A stretch of 64,000 nucleotides of DNA from JAVBTT01 sp031556035. GTDB taxonomy: Bacteria; Bacillota; Clostridia; Oscillospirales; UBA929. Made by a program: the position numbers and the translations under genes. The stretch spans positions 1-64,000 of the forward strand of contig JAVBTT010000004.1 in the NCBI GenBank assembly GCA_031556035.1, read 5' to 3'. The notes beneath the pieces were generated by a model that made no database searches, was not told the DNA's origin, and saw only the letters and a list, made by a program, of their open reading frames with translations. Below, piece after piece: positions 49,986 through 56,866 of the stretch. Every line of letters starts with the position of its first letter. Positions within the stretch are counted from its first letter, which is position 1.

Positions 49986-50450
49986 CTATATTACAAGGTC
50001 ATTGTCCGCTTTGAGCTCAGAGGCCGTACGGAAAAGCTCGGAGAGCACCATCGCGAACAGACCGGCAACAAAGAAGACGGCAACAAAAAACGTATTGTAC
50101 CTCTGAATGAGCCACAGTCCGGCACCGTACCAGAAAAGCCATGTTATGGTGCGCACGAGGGCAAACAGGGAGATCGCGAAGCAGCAGCGCGCCGCCCTGC
50201 GTATGGCTCGCGCGTTTCCGGAGTGAAACGGCTGTCCGTCCGCCACATTGGACAGCACCCGTTCCCCCAGGCGTATCATGATCGCCGAGGCTATACCGCA
50301 GGGGTAATATACAGCCAGCGCCAGCCAGAACTCGCCGCTGCCCATACCGAAGTGCCTTCCCATTACTGCGGGCAGCATAAAAAAAGCCGCGATGTTGAGG
50401 GCAAACACCCCCCAAAGCAGCAATTGCAGCGCCCTAGCCAGCTTACTCAT
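49986..50450 (-). CDS. DUF2975 family membrane protein
   Basis: 154 residues with four hydrophobic helices (about 8-28, 42-62, 90-108, 118-140). The cytoplasmic loop GERVLSNVADGQPFHSGNAR is the family hallmark. Function unknown. The start overlaps the preceding gene by 8 bases and the XRE regulator follows, a common pairing. Confidence 0.8.
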   Translation of the reverse strand: MSKLARALQLLLWGVFALNIAAFFMLPAVMGRHFGMGSGEFWLALAVYYPCGIASAIMIRLGERVLSNVADGQPFHSGNARAIRRAARCCFAISLFALVRTITWLFWYGAGLWLIQRYNTFFVAVFFVAGLFAMVLSELFRTASELKADNDLVI

Positions 50451-50895
50451 TGGTATCTCCTCCTGCTAATACTATTATTTTTTTACCAAAGCTAACCTCG
50501 AAAACTTCCCGCTCCTGCTCGCATCCGTCAAGTGTAATCGTGGCCTCGTCGTCTCCGCTCCATTTAACCAAAACATCCCCGGGCAGCACACGTCCTCCGT
50601 CGTTTGCAATTTCAGTCTCAAAGCTTTTCCCGCCCAGAAAGCCGAATAACTCATTATTCCTGCATATAATTTTTACTTTGCAAGTACCAAAGGGCCAGGC
50701 CGGAGCAGTAGTCTTGACAATAACTGTATTTTTTGCCTCCGGAGAAGGATATGCCCCAAAATCATGGTATATCAGCCGGAAGCAATCCGCAGCAAGCACC
50801 AAAAGCGGCGTAAGTATAACAATCGATAAAACCGCAAAGTAAAGCCTGTTGCTGCTAAGAACACGGCGGACAATGGATTTGTTATTATCCGTCAC
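50443..50895 (-). CDS. Single-pass membrane protein of unknown function
   Basis: 150 residues from a GTG at 50895 placed after TGGAGGCG. One transmembrane helix (about 17-38), then an extracytoplasmic beta-rich domain (about 45-150) with FGTCKVKIICRNNELFGFLG. I do not recognise the family. First gene of the operon with the DUF2975, XRE and DUF4153 genes, so likely part of the same envelope module. Confidence 0.6.
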   Translation of the reverse strand: MTDNNKSIVRRVLSSNRLYFAVLSIVILTPLLVLAADCFRLIYHDFGAYPSPEAKNTVIVKTTAPAWPFGTCKVKIICRNNELFGFLGGKSFETEIANDGGRVLPGDVLVKWSGDDEATITLDGCEQEREVFEVSFGKKIIVLAGGDTNE

Positions 50896-50925
50896 AGCCG
50901 CCTCCAAACGTTTTCATCTGCAACA

Positions 50926-50978
50926 AGAATAGCACTCTCTAACACGAATGTCAAGAAAAATTTATCGTTTATCGATAA
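50926..50978 (-). promoter_or_regulatory. Promoter and inverted repeat of the DUF2975/XRE operon
   Basis: On the minus strand: TTGACA (50949-50954), 17-base spacer, TATTCT (50926-50931). Just upstream TTATCG and CGATAA are inverted over 5 bases (50962-50978), a possible regulator site. Confidence 0.7.
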
Positions 50979-50993
50979 TTTTTACCCACAACA

Positions 50994-51017
50994 AAGCCCC
51001 GCCATACAGCGGGGCTT
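50994..51017 (-). terminator. Terminator of the rpsF-ssb-rpsR operon
   Basis: AAGCCCCGC pairs with GCGGGGCTT over 6 bases, followed on the minus strand by TGTTGT. Confidence 0.75.
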
Positions 51018-51032
51018 CGGGCGCTGAGCTCC

Positions 51033-51269
51033 TCAGTCCGTCACAAACGGCAGCAGAGCGATATGGCGGGCCTGCTTTATCGCCTCGGTGAGCTGGCGCT
51101 GATGCGCCGCGCAGGTGCCCGTCATGCGGCGGGGCAGTATCTTGCTGCGCTCGGACAAAAAGCGGCGCAGCTTAACGGAATCCTTATAGTCGATATGATC
51201 CACGCGGTCTACGCAGAACGAGCATACCTTGCGGCGCTTGCGTGAGCGGGGTCCTCTTTCCATTGCCAT
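51033..51269 (-). CDS. rpsR: 30S ribosomal protein S18
   Basis: 78 residues with the S18 core HIDYKDSVKLRRFLSERSKI, LPRRMTGTCAAHQRQL and AIKQARHIALLPF. The C(x2)C pair near the start (Cys16, Cys19) with the later Cys/His suggests the zinc-binding version. The ATG follows AAGGAGG. Third gene of rpsF-ssb-rpsR. Confidence 0.96.
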   Translation of the reverse strand: MAMERGPRSRKRRKVCSFCVDRVDHIDYKDSVKLRRFLSERSKILPRRMTGTCAAHQRQLTEAIKQARHIALLPFVTD

Positions 51270-51307
51270 GGTCTGACCTCCTTACGAATCGATGTTGTAA
51301 CCAGGGA

Positions 51308-51757
51308 TTAAAACGGCAGGTCGTCCTCGTCGTCCTCAAGCTCGGCGAACGAAGACGGCGCTTCAAGCGCCGAAGGCGCGGGCGTGTTTTCCGCCCTTGG
51401 CGGCACCCCGTAGCTCTCGCCCGCGGACGGGCTGTCCTGCCTGCGCTCTGCGAAGTGGGCCTCGTCAGCCACAATCTCCACGCTCACGCGGTTGTTGCCG
51501 TCCTTATCCTGCCACTTGCGCTGCTGAAGTCTCCCCGCCACCGCCACGAGCTGGCCCTTGTGGAACCATTTCGAGGTAAACTCGGCTGTTTGCCTCCAGC
51601 AGGTGATGTCAAAAAAATCAGCCTGACGCTCTTCTCCCCGCGAGGCGAAATCCCGGTCGACCGCAAGCGTGAAGGATGTCACAGCGATCCCGGACTGAGT
51701 CCGGCGAAGCTCGGGGTCCCTTGTCAGGCGCCCCATCAATACCACCTTGTTAAGCAT
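51308..51757 (-). CDS. ssb: Single-stranded DNA-binding protein
   Basis: 149 residues. OB fold (about 1-108) with MLNKVVLMGRLTRDPELR and FFDITCWRQTAEF, then a flexible linker and the acidic protein-interaction tip DEDDLPF. It coats ssDNA in replication and repair. Located between rpsF and rpsR, the usual order in Firmicutes. Confidence 0.96.
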   Translation of the reverse strand: MLNKVVLMGRLTRDPELRRTQSGIAVTSFTLAVDRDFASRGEERQADFFDITCWRQTAEFTSKWFHKGQLVAVAGRLQQRKWQDKDGNNRVSVEIVADEAHFAERRQDSPSAGESYGVPPRAENTPAPSALEAPSSFAELEDDEDDLPF

Positions 51758-51768
51758 AGACGCCCTCC

Positions 51769-52068
51769 TTATTTCTCATCCCTGCAGATGATAAGGCTGC
51801 GCATGATGCCGTCGGTTATCTTGTATACGCGGTCGAGCTCTGCGGGAAAGCTGGGAACGCTTTCGAAGGTCATCATCACGTAATAGCCCTCGTTCAGGTC
51901 ATTGATGGGATAAGCGAGCCTTCTTTTCCCCCACACATCGACCGCCCCCATCGTGGCGCCCTGCTCCACAAGAGCCGTGAACTTCTCAACGAGCGCGTTT
52001 GTGTCCTCCTCGCTGAGGGTGGGGCTGATAATGTAGACCGATTCGTATTTGCCGGTTGTCTTTGCCAT
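51769..52068 (-). CDS. rpsF: 30S ribosomal protein S6
   Basis: 99 residues from the ATG at 52068, 9 bases after GGAGG; an in-frame upstream start at 52107 is rejected. The S6 fold is clear: YESVYIISPTLSEED, WGKRRLAYPINDLNEGYYV and a RSLIICRDEK end. S6 and S18 bind each other in the small subunit. The leader (52069-52170) holds GC-rich hairpins where the known S6:S18 autoregulatory motif occurs in other bacteria. Confidence 0.95.
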   Translation of the reverse strand: MAKTTGKYESVYIISPTLSEEDTNALVEKFTALVEQGATMGAVDVWGKRRLAYPINDLNEGYYVMMTFESVPSFPAELDRVYKITDGIMRSLIICRDEK

Positions 52069-52174
52069 GTTTTTGCACCTCCTTCTGGACATATGGCCCC
52101 CGGTCATGCCGGGAGCAAGGATGGAGTCCGCCGCGTGCGGGGCAAAAAGTACCCGCGCGAAAACAGACTATACT

Positions 52175-52202
52175 AGTATACACTAAATCCGGGGCAAGTC
52201 AA
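52175..52202 (-). promoter_or_regulatory. Promoter of rpsF-ssb-rpsR
   Basis: On the minus strand: TTGACT, 16-base spacer, TATACT. The leader of about 100 bases includes CTCCCGG-CATGA-CCGGGGG, a hairpin in the position of an S6:S18 leader. Confidence 0.6.
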
Positions 52203-52246
52203 GCTATACGACCGCAATTTTCAATGTCAACTGTTCACAATAGTAT

Positions 52247-53434
52247 TTACCTCAGCTCAACCCGTATACTCCCGGACGAGGCCTCAGCCCTTATCAGTGC
52301 CGTGGGGTTATTCCCCACCTTGCCGACCGCGCTGTTTTTGCGGTTGCTCCGGTAGAGCACCTCGAAGTCGGTCTTTATGCTGCCCGAGGTGGTGTCCGCC
52401 TCAAAATCGAAGCTCAAATCCCTCGGCACCGTCAACCGTACGCTGCCCGAGGTTGACGAAATGTCAACATTCCCAACAGGCTGCATAAGCACGGCCGTAA
52501 CGCTGCCCGAGCTGGATTTCAGCCTGCCCCTACCGGAAATGCCCTCCACATGCACGCTTCCCGAGGTGCAGCTGATGTCGAAGCTATCGGAAACATTGCT
52601 CCTGCCAAGCCTTATCGTACCCGAGGAGGATTCAGCCTCCAGAGTATTCGCCGTTAGCTCGGAGTCCACCGTAACGCTGCCTGAGGTCGCGCCGACATAG
52701 ATGCCGCCCCCGCTGGAGATTCCGTTTCTGACCCGTATGCTGCCGGACGAGGAATCCATTCGCACATTTCCGCCCGCGGCCAAAAGCCCGTCTACGGTCT
52801 GCGTGCCGGACGTGCTGCCGGACTCGAAATCCCCGCTAACCGAGGCGCCGTTCTCAAGCTTTACCGAGCCGGACGAGGACTTTATCCTCATTGAAGCCGC
52901 CGATACTGATTTTGCGAGCCGGATACTTCCGGAGGTGGTGCTCATGCTCACGTTTTCAAGCCTGAATTCGTCATTCAGTCTTACGCTGCCGGACGACGCC
53001 TCCAGCGAAACGTTGCCGCTCCAGTCTCTCGGCGCCTCGATTACCAGCTTTTCCTCGGCGCCCCCGAAGAAAAAAACACCCACGCGGATGCGGTTGTTTC
53101 GCTTTGTGCTTATAGTTAGCTTATCTCCGCTCCGTTCAATACGGAACAGCTCCTCCTCCGGCGCGTTGTCCCTGCCGTACTGCGTCACCCGGAATTCGTT
53201 TCCTCCGCCCGCCACAAGCTCTATTCCGTCGTATGTTGTCAACACCTCAAGGCTCCCCACCCCGTCCGCCGGTGAGCTTTCCTGCTTGAGCAGGCTTACG
53301 TCGAAGCCCGCTCCAATCTCAATGTCAAACAAGCCTAAATTCCCTCCGTTCCAGTAAGCTACAATAAATACAATGGCGGCGATGGCGACGAGCGCCCAAA
53401 TTACCACCATAGTGACGAGTACGCCCCTTTTCAT
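52247..53434 (-). CDS. DUF4097 beta-solenoid protein, PadR module 2
   Basis: 395 residues. One N-terminal transmembrane helix (about 6-28), then an extracytoplasmic region with, from about residue 145, a dozen or so repeats each containing SSGS or TSGS (for example EASSGSVRLND, STTSGSIRLAK, DSSSGSIRVRN), spaced 17-20 residues apart, forming a regular beta-solenoid. It overlaps the permease-prefix gene by 4 bases. It differs from the module 1 paralogue by its much more regular Ser-rich turns. Confidence 0.8.
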   Translation of the reverse strand: MKRGVLVTMVVIWALVAIAAIVFIVAYWNGGNLGLFDIEIGAGFDVSLLKQESSPADGVGSLEVLTTYDGIELVAGGGNEFRVTQYGRDNAPEEELFRIERSGDKLTISTKRNNRIRVGVFFFGGAEEKLVIEAPRDWSGNVSLEASSGSVRLNDEFRLENVSMSTTSGSIRLAKSVSAASMRIKSSSGSVKLENGASVSGDFESGSTSGTQTVDGLLAAGGNVRMDSSSGSIRVRNGISSGGGIYVGATSGSVTVDSELTANTLEAESSSGTIRLGRSNVSDSFDISCTSGSVHVEGISGRGRLKSSSGSVTAVLMQPVGNVDISSTSGSVRLTVPRDLSFDFEADTTSGSIKTDFEVLYRSNRKNSAVGKVGNNPTALIRAEASSGSIRVELR

Positions 53435-54237
53435 TCTTCCCTCCAGATTTTAACAATCCGCATCATCTGCTGCACAGCCGCCGCCACCAGGAAAACCAGC
53501 CAGGTTAGGTTCCACTTATGCGTGACAAAGCTGAGCGCAAAATACAGCACAAGCGCGCTGGTCCAGATAATTCCGCCTATGTTGACCCTGTTTTTGATTA
53601 TGGACTCGACGGCCTGCTGGAGCACCGCGCCTATCAAAAATATTACCCATGTTATGTCCCAGCGCATTGTCAAAAAGCTCACGATAAAGTATGTCAGCAC
53701 TATAAGCGTCCAGAGCGACGAGGAAATGGCCCCGTGCAGACGCGACATTTTGTCGCTCATTGACATTTTTTCCTTGTATTCCTCCACGAATGAATCATCC
53801 TCTCTCTGATACTTCTTCTTTTTCATACCTGCCCCGTAAATCACCAGCGCTGTAGCCGCGGCGTCGATACAGAGCATTACGATAACTCCCAGATCGCCGA
53901 GGTTCGTGAATTCATCCATGACTATCAATACCGCGACGCCGATAATATATAGCGCCACCCCGATCGCGACCAGCAGGGCTCCCCGGCTGCCCTTCGCTGC
54001 GTTAACGGCGAAGTTATGCCTGTCGACCTCCGACACGTCGGCTATCAGCTCATCTATGTCTCCAATCCCGGACACAACAACGGAAAACGCCTCGTCCTCG
54101 TTTTTGCCCTGGCGCAGCAGATCCTCATATTTCTCGTTCATGTTGGACAGGAGCTCCTCCTGGATCTCCATGATGCGGCGCTTTTTGGGAGCATCCTCGA
54201 AAAGTTCATTCACATAGCTCTGGATTCTGTCATTCAT
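53431..54237 (-). CDS. Permease-prefix/DUF1700-type membrane protein, module 2
   Basis: 268 residues. The soluble N-terminal domain (about 1-75) with EDAPKKRRIMEIQEELLSNM and DEAFSVVVSGIGDIDELIAD is the permease-prefix pattern. About six to seven hydrophobic helices follow (88-260), with two similar segments ending RWDITWVIFLIGA and KWNLTWLVFLVAA, indicating an internal duplication. Its start overlaps the PadR stop by 8 bases. Role unknown, probably sensing or transducing an envelope state to the PadR regulator. Confidence 0.75.
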   Translation of the reverse strand: MNDRIQSYVNELFEDAPKKRRIMEIQEELLSNMNEKYEDLLRQGKNEDEAFSVVVSGIGDIDELIADVSEVDRHNFAVNAAKGSRGALLVAIGVALYIIGVAVLIVMDEFTNLGDLGVIVMLCIDAAATALVIYGAGMKKKKYQREDDSFVEEYKEKMSMSDKMSRLHGAISSSLWTLIVLTYFIVSFLTMRWDITWVIFLIGAVLQQAVESIIKNRVNIGGIIWTSALVLYFALSFVTHKWNLTWLVFLVAAAVQQMMRIVKIWREE

Positions 54238-54574
54238 TGCCCCGCTCCTCCGTCCGGATCAGTTTGTCAATCAGCTTCCGGGCCTCTTCCCACTCCGCCC
54301 TGCTGTCCAGGAAGTACTTTTTCCCGTGCTCGGTTATCCTGTAGTAGCGCCTGCGTGCGCCCGTGGTCTCGTTGCCCCAGAACGACACGATTGAGCCGTT
54401 TTCCTCAAGCCGCCTGAAGGCCCCGTACAGCGTGGCCTCCTTAAGCTCGTACTTGCCGCCGCTTTTCTCCTGAATGGATTTGTTGATCTCGTAGCCATAG
54501 CTCTCGCGGCTGAAAAGATGCGCCAGTATAATGGTCTCCGTATGCCCTCTAATCAGGTCGGCTGTTATCGACAA
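54230..54574 (-). CDS. PadR family transcriptional regulator, module 2
   Basis: 114 residues with the PadR winged helix: LIRGHTETIILAHLFSRESY, GYEINKSIQEKSGG, KEATLYGAFRRLEENGSI, RRRYYRITEHGKKYFL and a C-terminal helix. It regulates the co-transcribed membrane and DUF4097 genes. The promoter lies at 54700-54728, and two copies of CAATATACT (54639-54665), the half-site found at module 1, lie just downstream of the predicted transcription start. Confidence 0.88.
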   Translation of the reverse strand: MSITADLIRGHTETIILAHLFSRESYGYEINKSIQEKSGGKYELKEATLYGAFRRLEENGSIVSFWGNETTGARRRYYRITEHGKKYFLDSRAEWEEARKLIDKLIRTEERGNE

Positions 54575-54638
54575 GCCACTTCACCTCCAATTGTCTGCCG
54601 GTGTGCAACCTATTCCGCCCGGCGCGTTAATCCCCCTG

Positions 54639-54665
54639 ACAATATACTTAAGTTTGCAATATACT
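54639..54665. promoter_or_regulatory. Tandem PadR-type half-sites of module 2
   Basis: CAATATACT occurs twice, 17 bases apart (start to start), between the promoter and the PadR gene, preceded by CCCCCTGA as at module 1. This suggests related operators arranged as a direct rather than an inverted repeat. Confidence 0.6.
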
Positions 54666-54699
54666 AGATGCAGGAGGGATACTCATGTGCCGTATTTAT

Positions 54700-54728
54700 A
54701 ATATAACACGAGTTACATCGTCTGTCAA
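54700..54728 (-). promoter_or_regulatory. Promoter of PadR module 2
   Basis: On the minus strand: TTGACA, 17-base spacer, TATATT. Confidence 0.75.
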
Positions 54729-54740
54729 GGTATATATTTT

Positions 54741-54789
54741 TCACACATCAAGGCGCCCCCGCCGGCGGCGGGGGCGCCTTGATGTGTGA
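54741..54789. terminator. Large perfect hairpin between the hydA and PadR operons
   Basis: TCACACATCAAGGCGCCCCC and its complement form 23-bp arms around 3 bases. It separates the hydrogenase operon from the next promoter. T-richness is only on the plus-strand upstream side, so it works as an insulating hairpin rather than a canonical U-tract terminator for the minus transcript. Confidence 0.65.
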
Positions 54790-54794
54790 TTCCC

Positions 54795-54849
54795 ATACTC
54801 ATCTCATGTTAAAGAGCAGATGTATCTACTCTTTAAGCAGATATGAGTA
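54795..54849. repeat. Imperfect palindrome directly after hydA
   Basis: ATACTCAT ... ATGAGTAT and, inside, TTAAAGAG ... CTCTTTAA form a double-arm palindrome ending at the hydA stop. Its first 20 bases are identical to 31847-31866 upstream of the DUF1292 gene. Confidence 0.55.
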
Positions 54850-56862
54850 TCAGCTGCGCGAAGTATACTTCGAGAGCACGCTCTTCATAATGTCCACAGT
54901 CTCCTGCGAATCCTGAAGCTCTCCCCTCAGCTTGCGGTTTTCCGCCTCAAGCTCCAGGATTCTCGGCGATTCGAGCGAGTCCTGGCTCTGCCTGGTGATT
55001 GTCGAGGTCACGACGTCGCGCTTTGCCTTTGCCTCCTCCGCGCGGCGCCTTGTCAGCGGGTCGACCTCCTCGACAAATGTCTCGTCGGTCAGCTCGTTGA
55101 ACAGCCCGCGCTTTACATAGTGCGTATGCAGCAGCTCATGCGCCATGTGGCCGTTCGGCTCGCCGAGATAGTCCTGATAGAGCTTCTTGATGTACGGGTT
55201 GTCGTGGGATTTGCGCAGCTCCTTTGCCTCGTCCTCGCTGTAAAGCCCGCTCAGCCTCTTGACGCGCACCTCCGGGTCGTCCGAGCGGGGCTGGCCGCCG
55301 CCCATTATGCAGCCGCCGGGACAGCCCATGACCTCGATGAAGTGGTAGGGCGACGAGCCCTCCTCAATCTGCTTCATCAGCTTTTTAGCGCCCGCCAGCC
55401 CGCTGGTAACAGCCACCCTGACCTCGACTCCGTCCAGGAACCTATACTCCGGAAGCGGATCAGTCACAGTCAGCGCGGCCTCCTTTATTTGGTCAAAGCC
55501 AACTATTGGCGTAACGTGTAGCGCGTCAAACGGCAGCTCGCGCCCGGTGACAAGCTCGTATACTGTGCGCAGGGCAGCCTCCATGACGCCTCCGGTAAGC
55601 CCGAAAATATCGGCCGCGCCGGTGGACAGGCCCATTGGGTTGTCGAACTCCTCATCCTCAAGCGCCATAAAATCTATGCCGGAGGACTTAATCATGTAAG
55701 CCAGCTCGCGGGTGGTTATGACGGCGTCGACGTTGCGGTTGCCGCCGTTCTCCATCTCGGCGCGCTGTATCTCGTATTTTTTTGCGGTGCACGGCATGAC
55801 GGACACCACAAACATGTCCCTCGGGTCAACCCCTATCCTCTCCGCGTAAAACGATTTGGCCAAAGCGCCCAGCATTGTGTGCGGGGACTTGCAGGTGGAG
55901 AGGTGCGCGAGCTGGTTCGGGAACGCGTGCTCGATGTACTTTATCCAGCCCGGGCTGCAGCTTGTAACCATCGGAAGCACGGCGCCGGCGCCGGTCAGCG
56001 CGTCCTTGACGCGGCCCAGGAACTCAGTGCCCTCCTCTATAATCGTCAAATCCGCAGTGAAATTTGTGTCGAAGACGTCGTCAAAGCCCATGCGCTTCAG
56101 CGCCGCCGCTATTTTGCCCGTCACACGGGTTCCGGCGGGATAGCCGAACTCCTCGCCCAGCGCGACCCTGACGGCGGGCGCGACCTGCACGACCACGCGC
56201 TTTGAGTCGTCGCCAATCGCGTTCCAGGTCTTCTGGGACGAGCCCGTGCCCTTGAGCGCCCCGACCGGGCACACGGTTGTACACTGGCCGCAGAACGTGC
56301 AGTTGACGGTACCCAGCGGCAGGCCCATCGCGGGGGATATCTCGGTGTCAAAGCCCCGGTTCTGCGGGAACAGCACCCCGGTCTCCTGGACGTTGTTGCA
56401 GACAGTGACGCAGCGCCTGCAAAGTATGCATTTTGTCATATCCCTCGTCACCGAGGCGGACGCGTCGACATGGAACGCGGAGCGCGAGCCCTCGTAGTGA
56501 GAGTGCTCAACGCCCAGCAGCTTGCCCATGGCCTGAAACTCGCAGTTCTGGTTGCGGGTACAGCTCAGGCAGTCCTGAGAGTGGTTGGACAGCATCAGCT
56601 CATACAGAACCTTGCGTGATTCCCTGACCTTGCGGGAGTTCGTCTTGACGACCATCCCCTCCTGCGCCACCGCCAGGCAGGACGCCTGAAGCGTCTTCAT
56701 GCCCGCGACCTCCACGACGCAGACGCGGCACGCGCCCAGCTTGTGCACATCCTTGAGGTAGCAAAGATTGGGTATATTGATGTGGTTTTGCCGGGCGGCC
56801 TCCATGATCGTTGTGCCTTCCTCCACGCAGATTGGCCGGTTGTTTATCGTCAGATTTACCAT
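54850..56862 (-). CDS. hydA: [FeFe]-hydrogenase catalytic subunit, bifurcating/NADH-linked type
   Basis: 670 residues; start taken at the second of two adjacent ATGs (7 bases after GGAGG). N-terminal [2Fe-2S] domain (Cys in PNLCYL, ACRVC, SCLAV), His-Cys3 cluster HSQDCLSCTRNQNC, two [4Fe-4S] sites CILCRRC and CTFCGQC, then the H-cluster motifs TSCSPGWIK (L1), MPCTAKKYE (L2) and GCPGGCIMGGGQ (L3). It catalyses reversible H2 formation. The C-terminus is about 90 residues longer than usual and ends in a predicted coiled coil (LELEAENRKLRGELQDSQE). Third gene of the operon, 4 bases after the flavoprotein fusion gene. Confidence 0.95.
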   Translation of the reverse strand: MVNLTINNRPICVEEGTTIMEAARQNHINIPNLCYLKDVHKLGACRVCVVEVAGMKTLQASCLAVAQEGMVVKTNSRKVRESRKVLYELMLSNHSQDCLSCTRNQNCEFQAMGKLLGVEHSHYEGSRSAFHVDASASVTRDMTKCILCRRCVTVCNNVQETGVLFPQNRGFDTEISPAMGLPLGTVNCTFCGQCTTVCPVGALKGTGSSQKTWNAIGDDSKRVVVQVAPAVRVALGEEFGYPAGTRVTGKIAAALKRMGFDDVFDTNFTADLTIIEEGTEFLGRVKDALTGAGAVLPMVTSCSPGWIKYIEHAFPNQLAHLSTCKSPHTMLGALAKSFYAERIGVDPRDMFVVSVMPCTAKKYEIQRAEMENGGNRNVDAVITTRELAYMIKSSGIDFMALEDEEFDNPMGLSTGAADIFGLTGGVMEAALRTVYELVTGRELPFDALHVTPIVGFDQIKEAALTVTDPLPEYRFLDGVEVRVAVTSGLAGAKKLMKQIEEGSSPYHFIEVMGCPGGCIMGGGQPRSDDPEVRVKRLSGLYSEDEAKELRKSHDNPYIKKLYQDYLGEPNGHMAHELLHTHYVKRGLFNELTDETFVEEVDPLTRRRAEEAKAKRDVVTSTITRQSQDSLESPRILELEAENRKLRGELQDSQETVDIMKSVLSKYTSRS

Positions 56863-56866
56863 CATA

